The position numbers and the translations under genes were made by a program. From assembly GCA_028554755.1 (NCBI GenBank), contig JAPTOF010000005.1, positions 17,334,001 through 17,398,000 of the forward strand: DNA of 64,000 nt, in the 5' to 3' direction. Shown here in pieces: positions 12,396 through 24,600 of this stretch (its first letter is position 1; every line of letters starts with the position of its first letter). Under the pieces are notes generated by a model that did not search any database, was not told where the DNA came from, and worked only from the letters and a program-made list of their open reading frames with translations. This stretch comes from Cordia subcordata (taxonomy: Eukaryota > Streptophyta > Magnoliopsida > Boraginales > Cordiaceae).

Positions 12396-13044
12396 TTCAT
12401 CATAACTATGTTAAAAATGTAGCGAGTTTCGTGTTTTGAAGAAACGATGTTAGCTGAAAATGAAAATTAAAGAGAAGGCAACTTCAAGGCACAAAGTTGG
12501 GCAAAAAATTCAAGGCCGACTTAGTATATTGAAGACAATTTCTAGATGAGTATAATCTATGATGCAAGCTAATGCCACGTGGACTTAATCAAGCTTAAAA
12601 TTGTTTCTTCAATAGACTATTTTTCACAAAATGATCATTTTATGCATTTTTTCAAAAAATTTATCATTTTAATATACACTTTGTAAAAGAAAGCCACTTT
12701 GGTCATTCTCCCTAAAGAACACCAAATTGTGAACGATAATATGATGATGATAGAACAATCAAATCTATTAAGTATAAATTTAACGAGTGATTGCATGATA
12801 TATTTTTTAATATTATAATACCATAAAAATTATTAATGATAAAATAAATAGCATAATCGTGACAAAATAAATAAATTCATTAAATATAAATCCAACTAGT
12901 GAATAATTAATTTTATAACGTTAACAAAAATGTAAAATAGAAACGATGATGGTAAAATTATAATAAAATAATTAAACAAAATTGTCCCACAAAAAGAATA
13001 GCAGACCCGTTAGGCCATAATTACCAAAAAACCAAACAAAATCG

Positions 13045-13053
13045 AAACCCTAG
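13045..13053 (+). promoter_or_regulatory. Telo-box (AAACCCTAG) upstream of DCP5 copy 1
   Basis: AAACCCTAG about 130 bases upstream of the start codon. The interstitial telo-box is common near transcription starts of plant translation and RNA-metabolism genes. The same element, AAACCCTA, sits at the equivalent place in copy 2 (21493-21500), so it was duplicated with the gene. Confidence 0.5.
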
Positions 13054-13123
13054 CATTGTCTCACAACTCGCACTGAGTCGTTAACTCTCGCTCTTCGACT
13101 TTCTCTCTATACACACGATTTGT

Positions 13124-13135
13124 ATGTGCATGTGA
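13124..13135 (+). promoter_or_regulatory. Four-codon upstream ORF in the DCP5 copy 1 leader
   Basis: ATG TGC ATG TGA encodes only Met-Cys-Met and ends 46 bases before the main ATG. The identical ORF is kept in copy 2 at nearly the same distance. If it lies in the mRNA, which the 5' pyrimidine-rich leader suggests but does not prove, it could lower translation of the main frame. Confidence 0.5.
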
Positions 13136-13181
13136 TCTTTGGGAAGATAGAGTACTACAAAGCGGACGAGTGATAAAAATC

Positions 13182-16100
13182 ATGGCGGCAGCGGCGGCGA
13201 CGGGGGAGAGTTCGTCGTCATCGGCCAGATCTAGCGGCGCTGCGACAGCGGACTCGTACATCGGGAGCTTGATAAGCTTGACGTCGAAGAGCGAGATCAG
13301 ATACGAAGGCATTTTGTACAACATCAACACTGAAGAATCCAGCATCGGCCTTCGCAACGGTAATTTGTTTGTTTCTTTCTTTTAAATTTTTTTTTTTTTT
13401 GACATTTGAGATTTTTTTGGTTAATTGTGTTTTAATTAAATCATTGCCTGTTCTTTTGATTAATATTTGTTTCTATTTACTATTCAGTGATCGATGTTCT
13501 TTTTCTAATTGCGTTTTTCGTGTGAAAGTCAACGTTTTGCCGCTTTTCAATTAAAAAATCCACTTTTTTTTTTCATTTTGAAGTGAATTTGGTTGGTAAG
13601 TATAAACGTTTTGCTAAATTTTAGTAAAATTTTGTGATCATTGGTTGTTTTGTGTTTTAACTGATTATGAGTTTATTTGATGATTGTGTATCTTTGTTGT
13701 GCTATGAATTTGGAAAGGATTCTTTGTTTATAAACTTTTAGTGCTTGATTTTTAAAATTTGCATTTTTTCTTTTTTGTAAAATTCAAGTCTTTTGACTTA
13801 CTTTTTGAAAAAGTTCTAATTTTGTGCTGTTTCGTTTTGTGATGGTTAATTGTTGTGCTATATTAATTAGATAACTAGTTTAATTGTTTATTGGTGTTTT
13901 GTGGTGGTGATAATTGGGGAGAAAAATGAAACTTGTATGGGTTTTGAATGATTGATTTTCAAATGTGTGTGTTTAGAGGGCAAGATTTAGTTAATTTTAT
14001 GTGCTAAAGTACATTATGATACAAAACTTTTTTCAAGAAGCAAATCATATTAATCAGCTTAGTTCTTCCTGTTAATCACTGGAAGTAAGTGTGATTATGA
14101 CCTATTTATATGTTGAGTGCACTTCAGTTTTTTTTACCTATGATTGGTTGCTAGCTTGTATTTCTTATATATTGGATTTAGTCATTTACCAAGGTAAAGT
14201 AATGCGTTCTACTACCTTTCCAATTGTGCATTGGATTGGTAATTTAGTTTCTCGTATTTTGATGCATTTGAAGCTCTACTTCCAGTGATTAGGAAAATCT
14301 GGTCTTATGTGTTCTATCATTTTATCCATATGTAGTAAATTCTGATACCTGGGAAATTTGATACGAGATATTTTACTGTCATGTTGTTAGGTTGAATTAC
14401 TCGCTGTATCATTTTTCAGATCTTTGTGCTATTCTTGTGATGAAGCGTGAAAGTAAACTCACTCTCTGTGTACCTCGTGGCAGTAAGATCATTTGGAACT
14501 GAAGGGCGGAAAAAGGATGGCCCACAAGTCCCACCCAGTGACAAGATTTATGAATATATACTATTCCGAGGAAGTGATATCAAGGTAAGTTACTCAAAGA
14601 TGCCTGGTCTACCTGTCACTATCTCACAGCATAAGAATAGTCTTCAATTAGTCTTCTTTTATTCATAATATATGTTTCCTGTATTACCTTTTCAATTTTT
14701 TGATGTAGTCGGGCTGCCCCAAGTAATCTGTTATGTCTGGGTCGTTCGCAACTAATTATTCTGTGTTTTGAATACCTCGTTTTCTTTAATTCTTCAAGAC
14801 CATTGTAGGAGAGAAGTAACACTGCCACGAAGTAGACATAATTTCTGAAAAGAGGAACTAACTGAGCAACAACCATGTAATCTGATGGAATATGAGATGC
14901 TTTTGATTTGGGGAATTGTGTGGCTTGTTCTTTTATGTTTCCACAAAAAAGAAAGATTAAAAAATTTGATTAATAGTGCAAAAATCATGGAAGTTTAGCA
15001 GTTGAGATGCTTTTTGAGCATTCGAGTTTTTAATCTGGCCTTGAATTTTTCCATGAACTTATATGAAGTCTGGTAAATTAGATCTCACATACCGCTTTCA
15101 TGTAGTGTTCCTTGGTTTCTTATATCTACATCTGCTGTTACTCATATTTCATGCTCTGACAGGATTTGCAGGTTAAATCTTCCCCATCTGTTCAAACTAC
15201 ACCATCCATAAACAGTGATCCAGCGATTATTCAGGCAAGTACTGGGGAGTTATTTATAGATATTTACTACAATTGATTGAGTTTACTTATTTCTAATTCC
15301 CAGTTTCGTATGCAGTCTCATTACTCTCGTCCAACTACCAGTTCTACAAGCTTGCCTACAAATGTTAGTGGGGCTTTTACAGATCTTGGATCTCAATCTG
15401 CACAACTGGGAAACCCTGGATCAAACTTTCAAAGTGGTTTGCCTTTGTATCAGCCTGGAGGGAACGTGGGTTCTTGGGGACCTTCACCTCCTCCCCAAAA
15501 TGCAAATGGTGGGGGGCTTGCAATGCCAATGTATTGGCAAGGATTCTACGGTGCGCCAACTGGGTTACCTCAGTTGCAGCAACAATCTTTGCTCCGGCCA
15601 CCTCCGGGATTGTTAATGCCTCCCTCAATGCAGCAGATGCAGTTTCCAGGTTACAATGCGTCTTTGCCATCAGGACCATCGAACTTGCCAGAATATCCAT
15701 CTCCATTGGCCACATCAACTACTAATCCTCTTAACTTTACGCCAACTTCATTACCTGCCTCAACCTTGCCTTCTACTCTGCCTCCCATTCAACCTATGAC
15801 ACTTACTTCTGAAATCCTCCCAGCCATGGTATCAAATAAGGCTCCTATTTCTGGAATTCCCACAAGTACATTGGGTGCTCCACTGTCTTCAGTTTCCCCT
15901 CTGACTACTTCAGGCCCTGATGTGAATTCTGTCATACCCCCAATCTCTGGCAAGCCTAATGCAGTATCTGTCCCAACCTTGTCACATCAGCCAACATCTC
16001 AATCTGTAACTTCTGTTGCTGGGACTTTCAATTCAGTTCTACCTGAAACTCCTGCTCTTTCACTTGTAACTCCAGGACAACTGCTGCAATCTGGAGCAAC

Positions 16101-18454
16101 AGCTGGCCTAGTTTCAGTTTCTTCAGGTCAATCTTCACAAACAGAACAGAAGGATGTGGAGGTGGTTCAAGTGTCATCAAAAGCATCGCCAGAACCTCCA
16201 GCCCCACTTTGTGCAGAAGCTCAGCCTCCGATATTGCCTTTACCACAATCTGCACGTTTCCAAAAGGTGATACTCTCTTACATTTCATGTTTGTGGTTTA
16301 CCTTACATTTTTTCCAATTTCCATGACTAGATACTCTGCAGACCTCTCTTTTTCCACAATTAAAATGCTTACGGAGCTTAATTGATCTGATGATGCTATG
16401 ATGAGGTGTTAAAATATGAAATTTTGATCCACATTTGTAAAAAATTCCTGGTACGAGAAGTATGTTTTTGGATGTGACATGAAATTATATTATCAAGTTC
16501 TCCACACAAAGATATTTTCGTTATGAAGTACACATTATGGATGTTGATAAGATACTGATTCTGGATTTTATGGATAACACTGGAATTCACAAGTTCCATT
16601 GCCTGAATAACCATCAGGAACATCAAGTAAGATTCTGGTCACACAGCTATAACTCTTGCTTGGTTAATGATTTATAGTATTATAAAGATGCATAATTGGG
16701 GTTTTTCCTGCCTCTTGCATAACTGTGACCAGTACTGTTTGCATTAACATCTACCTGTGATAATATACATTGTTCTTTTGTACTTCTAATGGAAGTAGGA
16801 TTGCAGCATGACTTTTGTAGGTCCTTTGTGGAGCCACTAAGTTTATGTTTCAATGATTGGACTGCTAAGGTTCTTATTTTCTGTTCCAGCCAAATGGAGC
16901 CCCTTTCCACACACGGCAGAACTACCGAGGACGTGGGGGAAGAGGAAATGCGGTATAGTTCTCTTTGATTTTCTCATAAATTATATGGGGTCCAACTTTT
17001 GCTCACTTTGACTGCTCCAGACTTCTTCAATTGGTCATATGTTTCTTCCACTGGATACTTTCTAGAGTTTTCATGACAATTTTGTGTATGTTGTATGCTT
17101 TGCTCTTTTAGTAGACAGAATCTCTGAGCCTTTCTCATGTGTTTGTCAAGAAGCATCGAGCCTCATCCTTATACATTTGTTATCTTGGCCTCGTCTTTTT
17201 TTTCCTATTGAGTCAGAGGCAGATTTCCACTTAAGTTCACCTATTGCTATTTTGTCTTAAGCATGTTCTAGTTCTGTTCATATTTAAACTCTTTGGTGCT
17301 GACTGAGTTTTCGGAGTGAATTGCTTAAGTAAATTAGTTGTCAGCATGGATTATTCAGCTGTTGGAGGCTATAACTTCTTGATGCACTTGGTTTAGCCCC
17401 ATGTACCGAAAGCCAAAGTGGATAATGGTGTGAGAATGTATTATTCAACCAATTATTCTACTTGGTTGCTAGGACGTTGGCAACATCGAAGATTTTTTTG
17501 TATACATCACAAAATTGCTGCCTTTCATTTGGATACCCTATTGGTATTAGCATACTGTTCACTTATCTAATTTTTTTCGTTGTTAATACAAATAGACGTA
17601 CAAGTTAAATGCTAAAAAGTGGTTCCTTAGGGCATTGCTCGTTACGTAAAAAATTATCACCTGAAACAGGAGTCTTAAATCTCTTAAGTGCAATTTTTTT
17701 CTCGTTAGAGATCTTATGTCAATTTTTTGGTTAAATACTTAAATATGACACTTGTATATGTATGTAAATTTTCTAATGATTTATGGTGAAAATTTGACTT
17801 TGCAGATGTCGCGTCCACTGACAAATTTCAACGAGGAATTTGACTTTATGGCAATGAATGAGAAATTTAAAAAGGAGGAAGTCTGGGGTTCTCTGGGGAA
17901 AAGTAACAAATCAAAGGATAAAGAAGGCGACGACAGCGATGAAGATGATGCTCACGTAGAAGATGACACGGAGTTGCCCAAGGTTGAGATGAAGGTGGGT
18001 GCTTCTAAGGTTCTTTCTATATTGCGACTTAATTCTCTGTTGAGATTTGTTTTCTTGCTTTCTTATCCTGATGCATCTTTGGATCTAATATCGGCATTAA
18101 TCGACTTACGCGTTTGACAGCCTGTTTATAACAAGGATGACTTTTTTGATAATCTTTCCTCTAATGCACTCAATAATGACTCTGGGAGGATGAGGTTCTC
18201 TGAGCAGATGAAGTTAGACACAGAGGTACGTCTTGCATCTGAGCTCATCTACCGATTCAGGGATTTTTTCGAAGTATTAATTTCTGTTATTTGTGCAGAC
18301 ATTTGGAGATTTTTCAAGGTACCGAGGTGGTCGAGGAGGTCGCGGACCTGGTCGTGGTGGACGTTCTCGGGGTTCGTATTATGGAAGAGGAGGGTATGGG
18401 TATGGTTATGGTGGTAGGGGTCGCGGCCGAGGGTTGTCAAATCGTTCTTCTTAG
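13182..18454 (+). CDS. DCP5: DCP5-type decapping factor (LSM14/Scd6/RAP55 family), copy 1
   Basis: Spliced from eight exons: 13182-13359, 14484-14584, 15163-15234, 15316-16266, 16890-16952, 17806-17994, 18121-18225 and 18299-18454, giving 604 aa in one frame. DCP5 represses translation and promotes decapping in P-bodies together with DCP1, DCP2 and VARICOSE. The LSm14 domain spans about residues 23-97 ([19 protein letters not shown], then [20 protein letters not shown] and [17 protein letters not shown]). A Ser/Pro/Thr/Gln-rich low-complexity middle (118-434) includes the plant-typical [10 protein letters not shown] and [13 protein letters not shown]. Next come the DFDF box ([21 protein letters not shown], exon 6, residues 456-518), the FFD box ([17 protein letters not shown], exon 7), the TFG box ([11 protein letters not shown]) and an RGG/GYG-rich tail (554-604). 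The ATG at 13182 gives the [14 protein letters not shown] start; the in-frame GTG at 13170 is not a plant start. Intron 3 has a GC donor. The length and motif order match Arabidopsis DCP5 as I know it. Confidence 0.95.
15235..15315 (+). other. GC-AG intron (intron 3 of DCP5 copy 1)
   Basis: The upstream exon ends ...ATTATTCAG and the intron begins GCAAGT. It ends at TATGCAG just before TCTCATTAC. This joins DPAIIQ to SHYSRP, as in other plant DCP5 proteins. Using the nearby GT (GCAA|GTACTG) would break that junction. GC donors make up about one percent of plant introns. The first G of GCAAGT and its +5 context are otherwise consensus, as usual for this class. Confidence 0.8.
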
Positions 18455-18820
18455 AGAGAAGATTTAGTACTCAGGAAAAAACTGGCTTACAGTGTCTTGT
18501 CCACGAGAACATGAAATGTAGGACTATCAACTATGCTTGTAATGTTTTGTGCATTTTATAATTGATCTCCCAAGAAATACAAATTAGGACTACAATTTGG
18601 TATCTTTTTACAACTCCATCTTGGGTTATCTCTTGGGAGCTCTTTTAGATTGTCTGGACAAGGCAGTTTAACAAGCGAATGGCTTCATCTTGTGACTCGA
18701 CTTAAAGTTTGGTCTATAAGAATTGTGCCGTGTGTGTCTTAGAAATACAACAGGTCCAAATTGTTCAAGAATGATTAGCTTCTACTAAAACTTGTCTTAA
18801 TGCCAATAATGATAGTTGAT
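18455..18820 (+). other. 3' UTR and flank of DCP5 copy 1
   Basis: Sequence immediately after the stop is similar to the 3' flank of copy 2 (29781-30125), for example 'ctcttgtcca.gag.aca' and 'aaattgttcaagaatgattagct'. It is therefore probably the 3' UTR plus flank. No strong AATAAA stands out close to the stop. Confidence 0.5.
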
Positions 18821-21414
18821 ATGATAGAAAAAAAATAAAAATAATAAGTAATTCGTGAACGGTGTGTCTTAAATTCCACTTTTTGAATAACTATTTTTTC
18901 TTAAGCTGTTCTATCATATTAACACGACCATAAGAAGAATCTAAAATTTTTTGGGTTCCATTTGGATTAGTCTATTTGACATTTGCTAACATATTTTACG
19001 TAGTTAATTGTGTCACTAAATTGCAATGGATAATGTTCTTAGGAGAAGGAAAAGTTATCACTTTTTCTTTTTATTATCATGATCTTTTAATAGAATCAAC
19101 TCTTATAGTATTAAGCGTCTATTCCATCTCCAATGAGAGGCATCGGACGATATCCTAGATGGTCAAAGTTTCTTCTTTTTCTATGATACTTCCCAAACAA
19201 AACTTTCGGTCGTTTAAAAGATGCATTAGAACATCCCATTGCATGCATATCCTCTAAAAGTTAGTGGCAAAACCAAAACATATTTATAAGCATCAAATAG
19301 AAGAAATCAAAGATTGAAAAAGAGCAAAATTAAAAAGAATGTTCTGATGTATATAACTTTCGTTATAAACTAATCAAAGAAAGTTTATTCAAAGTAGGTA
19401 TTCAGCTTTGAACTTATATCTCAAATTCTTTAGGAAAAGCAATAATGCAAGCAGCCTAAGAGGTTGCAGAAAGAAAGTTGGATGATCAAATTGGGAGTGG
19501 AACCACAAGTAAATTATCTGGTTTCAGCATATTTCTTAGTTTATAAAGAAACCACAAATAAAGAATGAGAGTGCTAAAAGAAATAATTAGGGATAGGAAG
19601 TTACAAAATATTAGATTTATCTTCTACATTAACACATTGTCAATTCTGCTTCCTTACCTAAGGCACGTCACCAATCTTTCTCTCGCCAATCCTTTTGTCC
19701 AAAATCTAATTTACAACATCAAAAAAAGACTGAGAAGAGGCACACTGTAGATTAGAAAAGCAAGTACAAGAACAACATTCCTGCTAAGAAGAGAATGGCA
19801 TTTTGAACCCATATGAAAAGAAAAGAGTTACTGCTACTACAGCAAAAACAAAAAAGCGATACCTGTAAACTATTTAATTTTATACATTCTAAAATCTTTG
19901 TTGCTGGAAGGTCATAATAACATCCATGACTCAATGGGAACACCAAGGCACTTAATTAGTCTCAAGGTAATTATTTGATGAAGCAATAATTCTACAAACA
20001 AAAAGAAATTATCCTTGCTTTTAGCTTTCTTGGCCGATCAACTAAAAATTAAGCGAAAAAAAAAAACATTGAAGAAATTATAAATAGAGTGTAAACGTCT
20101 AAATGGTTACAACTCATCAATTGATTCTTCATCTTCTAAATCAACAAAGCTTCCACTATCACCATTCTCACGTCTTCTTAATGATAGGAAGATGTATCAT
20201 GAGAAAACTTTTGGCTTCAATCACGTTCATTTAGGTTCAATAGTATTTAATTATATGTAATATAAAAAGTGTTTAACACTAACGGTAGAAAATAAAAGGC
20301 TTGGGAAACTTTTGGGTTCTAGGCTGAGCAATGAGCATTTAAAGAGTTAAAGAGTGGTTGGGTATATTATTAAATGTTTTAATTAATTGATTGACCCACA
20401 CACATAAGGCTTGTTTGGATTAATTTTTTTTAGAAGTGTTTTTTTTTTAAATAGCTTTTGAAAAATAATTTTTTTTGGAACCTGAAAATTCTGACTTTTA
20501 AAAAAAGCTGTATTTGAATTTTTTTTTTTTAGAATTTCAGCTTTTTTAGAAAAGTCAAATCAAATAGATATTACAAATTTAATATAACTTTTTCATAAAA
20601 AAAGTATTTTTTCCTTAAAAAAAAATTAATCCAAATAGGCCCATAAATGCAAAGGAAGTGATTTGTCATAGTGACGCGATACTTAACTGAAGGTTGAAAT
20701 TATGTGGGAATCTCTATAACTCGTACAAAAGCTTAAGTGACAATCTTTAAAGCTTATACTTTATTAACAAAGCAATCATAAAATTCACATGTTATATCGT
20801 GAAATAACTTTATATATATTATATAGATCTTTTGGTCCTTCGAATAAAGAATATTTGATTGTTTGGTTATTTATATTTTAAGAATTCTATGCACTTTGTA
20901 AAAGTTATATAAAATTTTTTGTTGTTTTAAAATTTGATAATATGCTCCTATGGTCACTTTAGGGAAAGTATGACATTACCTCTTTCTATCTACTACACAC
21001 AAAAGTTAAAAAAATACAAATTAAAAACTCAAAAATAACAAATTAAATAAAAATAAAAAATAGAAAATAAAATATTAAATAGATAAAAATTAAAGAATTA
21101 AATAATCAAATTATCAAAAAAATTAAAAATTAGAAATTAAAAATTAACTATTAATAAATTAAAACAAATAAACATAATCTTAAACAAATTTATAACTACA
21201 TTTGACATTTGAGATTAAAAATAAATAAAAATCGTATAAAGCATAGAATACAATTACACTAATTTATATTGATATTAACTGACCTAGAGTACAAACTGAA
21301 ATTAATATTATTTAGGATAATGTTATGTATCACATATCTACTTTTCTTATCAGACCTTCTGGGGGTAGTATAGTTATTCACGAAGGAATTAAAACGCAAA
21401 AAAGATAATGTTTT
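18821..21414. other. Spacer between the DCP5 copies
   Basis: AT-rich DNA with no recognisable gene. It contains a TTTGGATTA-type start at about 18951, the inverted-repeat element 20408-20641, and an almost pure A/T stretch (about 20995-21240) resembling the cores seen at 22905-23140 and 57950-58260. It shares no clear similarity with the DNA upstream of copy 1 or downstream of copy 2. Confidence 0.45.
20408..20641. mobile_element. Inverted-repeat element with GGCTTGTTTGGATTAA ends
   Basis: A 234-bp element. The left end is GGCTTGTTTGGATTAATTTT; the right end is AAAATTAATCCAAATAGGCC. It is flanked by CATAA on both sides (20403-20407 and 20642-20646), a possible 5-bp target duplication. The interior is T/A homopolymers and 'agaagtg/agctttt' motifs. 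It is non-coding and non-autonomous. A close relative lies downstream of copy 2 at 30583-30803. Confidence 0.6.
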
Positions 21415-21547
21415 ATAATCAAATAAAATCGAACAAAATTGTCCCACAACGGAAGAAGGAGACTGATAATTACCAAAAACCAAACAAAATCGAAACCCTA
21501 AAATTATCCCACAACTCACACTGACGAGTCAACTCTCACTCTTCAAT

Positions 21548-21583
<36 letters not shown>

Positions 21584-21600
21584 CACACACACACACACAC
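21548..21600 (+). repeat. (CT)n(TA)n(CA)n microsatellite in the DCP5 copy 2 leader
   Basis: A compound microsatellite: CT from 21548, TA from about 21572, then AC to about 21600. It lies 65-117 bases upstream of the copy 2 ATG. Copy 1 has only a short 'ctttctctctatacacacga' at this place, so the repeat expanded in copy 2 after the duplication or contracted in copy 1. Confidence 0.8.
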
Positions 21601-21607
21601 AATTTAT

Positions 21608-21619
21608 ATGTGCATGTGA
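21608..21619 (+). promoter_or_regulatory. Four-codon upstream ORF in the DCP5 copy 2 leader
   Basis: ATG TGC ATG TGA is identical to the upstream ORF in copy 1 and ends 45 bases before the main ATG. The flanking GTGATCTTTGGGAAGATAGA is also identical in both copies. Confidence 0.5.
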
Positions 21620-21664
21620 TCTTTGGGAAGATAGATTGCTGCAAAGCGGACGAGCGATACAATC

Positions 21665-24600
21665 ATGGAGGTGTCGGCGGCGACGGGGGAGAGTTCGTCG
21701 GCATCGGCCAGATCTAGCGGCGGAGGCGGCGGCGCGACGGCGGATTCGTACATCGGGAGCTTGATAAGCTTGAAGTCGAAGAGCGAGATCAGATACGAAG
21801 GCATTTTGTACAACATCAACACCGAAGAATCCAGCATCGGCCTTCGCAACGGTAATTTGTTTCTTCCTTTTCTTTGCCGTATCTTTTTTTGTTGCAAAAA
21901 TTTTCAAGATTTTGCCATTTTTAGTAGAGTTTTGAGATATTTTTTGGTTAATTGCGTTTTAATTGACTCATTGCCTGTCTATTTGATTTCTATGAACTAT
22001 TTAGTGGTTGACGTATCTTTTTTAATTGCGTTTTTCATTTAAAAGTCTACCTTTTTGCCGCTCTTCAATAAAAAAATCCACATTTTTTCCAGTTTAAGGT
22101 AAATTTTGCTGGTAAACATAAACTTCTTGCTAAATTTTTAATAAAATTTTGGCATCATTGGTTATTTCGTGTTTTATTCAACTGATTATCAGTTTATTTG
22201 ATAATTTGTGTATCTTTACTGTGCTATAAAATTGAAAACGATTCTTTGTTTATAAACTTGTGGTGCTTGATGTTTAATTTGCATGCTTTTGTGTAAAATT
22301 CGACTCTTGGACCTATTCTTTCGAAAAATATTATCATTTTATGCCTTTTTTTTTGGGGTCAAAAAGATATGTACTGTATTTATAGAACAGCAAAATATTA
22401 CATAAGTTGGTCTATACATGGGGCTTCAAAGTCAAACTGTACACAGTGATAATTCTAAGGGAAGATTACAAGTCCACATTGGGGAAGGGCTCCTATCCTA
22501 ATTGCAGTAGAAACCCAACCTCCCACATGGCTGGGCTGCGGGAAACATGCCAAAATACATGACTAGAATTGGATGATAGGAGAAAGAGAGTTCTGAACAA
22601 TGGGGGCAGCCTCCAGTCAGACTCAGTTTCATCCCAGAACAACTGGAGTGACGCAGCAGCATCTGATCCAATAATATAGTGAGGCAAAGCTTGAACAGAC
22701 ACCAACGAACAGGCTAATTGCAAGCCAAGGCCTCAGCATGGGCAGCTGATACGCAAACTTTCATTACACGGCCATCCACAATACGACCTTTAGAATCACA
22801 ACACACAGTAGCGATGCCTGCCATTTGCTTCTTACTCACAAAGATGGGCCATTTGTTATAAGTTAATTTGAGAATAATGTTATCAATTTTGAGTCCTGGT
22901 ATTTTAATTTTATAATTAAATAATAAATTATAAATTATCAATATTAATTAATTTTTATTTTTGTTTTAAAAATTTTAAAATTTTAAAATTTTAAATTTTT
23001 TAATTTTTAACATTTTTCATTTTTTAAATTTTTTTAGTTTTTAAATTTTAATTTTCAAATTTTTTAGTTTTCTTATTTTTTTTATTTTAAAATTTTTAAT
23101 CTTTAATTTTCTTTAATTTTTATATTTTTATTTTTATTTGTTTTCTAATTGATAAGATATAAGATAATATATAAGTACCCTAAACCCAACTTATTTTTTA
23201 TAACTACAAGTAAGACATCTTATAAAAAGTATCTTATAAATGCCTTATAATAAGTTGATAACAAATGATCTTTTTTGCATAAGTTGTCAAATAAGATAAA
23301 TGTCTTAAAATAATATGCAAACAAACGCAGCATAAGTAAAGTTCTTTAGCATGAAATAACACAGAATCAATGACAGCTTTTGGCTCCGGCTCTTTCCCTT
23401 CAAATATAAAGGCATTACGGGCTTTCCACATTGTCCAACATATGAGTGATAAGAGAGTATCTGCATACTGACGTGGGTAACCTGTAGATGAAGATGATGG
23501 AGTTGCCCAGGCTACTTGATATCCGGATTTAACTTGGGAGTCTCTTCTTCTTGAGTATTGTCAGATGAGGGCATCCTCAGTTTTCTCCAAGGAAGATGTA
23601 AACCTAAGATTTTGCTGCCACATTGGATGAGAATAAAGTTGAAACTAAGGAGAGGTAATAAAGCATGATCAATATGTTCATTGACATTAGTAACTGGACA
23701 GTTAGCAAGACGAACAAATGGGCCATCACACTCCAACAACCAATGATCAGTCCAAATTTTAGCACATGAAAGGCATGTTGCTAAATAAAAACCAATCCTT
23801 GAAATAATCCACGCCAACTCCAAGAGGCCCTGCCGGCAATTAAAGCAACAATCATAGAATGAAAATACTGGAAGCCCAATCCACATTGCTGTTTGTTGCC
23901 CATTTCAGCCAATGAATACCATCTCTTGAGCTTGATCCCGCCAAAATGCTTATATTAAGAGTTCGCGTGCACCTTCCGGAAGAAGCGTATGATTCTGTCC
24001 TCGAATCTTGGGTTGAATATTATCTTGGATCCACTATAAAGACTCGATTTTTGGAGTACCCCCTGTAAATGCAAACCTGAGTACATGCCTAAGGTAGTGG
24101 ACTGATTAGTTCCCAAGACTTCTTGAAGCATAAGCTGAGACATTTGAGGGGTACCACGGCTGACTATTATTGAGGACTTGTGGACATTAGCTTGCTGGAT
24201 AGAGACAAAACAATACTGGAAAATAGCTTCTTTCAAGGCCAAAGCTTCACAGCAAGCTGCACCAATAAAGAACAGAGAATCATCAGGTGGACAATTTTTG
24301 CAAGCTTAATCCCTTTCAGTTGCCTATTAGCACGCTATACCTCAATCATCATGGGGAGATTCTCAGTCAACAATGCAAAGAGAAAAGGTGAAAGCAGATC
24401 ACCCTGCTGAAGCCTGTTCCTGGGGAGAAAGAAGGCAGAGCACCTCACCATTAGACTTGATACTGTAAGATATCGATGCAAGGCATTACATTATTCAACA
24501 GGTCCAAAATGGACGGAAGCCAAGCTTAAGAAGAAAGCTAATGGAGAAATTGCCAATCCACACGGTCACAGGCTTTGGCCATATCCAATTAGACAGCCAC

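Larger units (their letters stand above)
12955..18820 (+). repeat. Segmental tandem duplication, unit 1 (DCP5 copy 1)
   Basis: Unit 1 of a direct tandem duplication. Similarity to unit 2 starts near 'acaaaattgtcccacaa' (about 12976; 21433 in unit 2). It runs through promoter, all exons and introns and ends in the 3' flank near 'ccaataatgatag' (about 18810; 30120 in unit 2). The spacer between the units (about 18820-21415) is unrelated to either flank. Confidence 0.8.

Noticed and set aside
13170..13181. Upstream GTG start for DCP5 copy 1
   Set aside because: GTG is not a usual plant start; the ATG at 13182 aligns with the start of copy 2.
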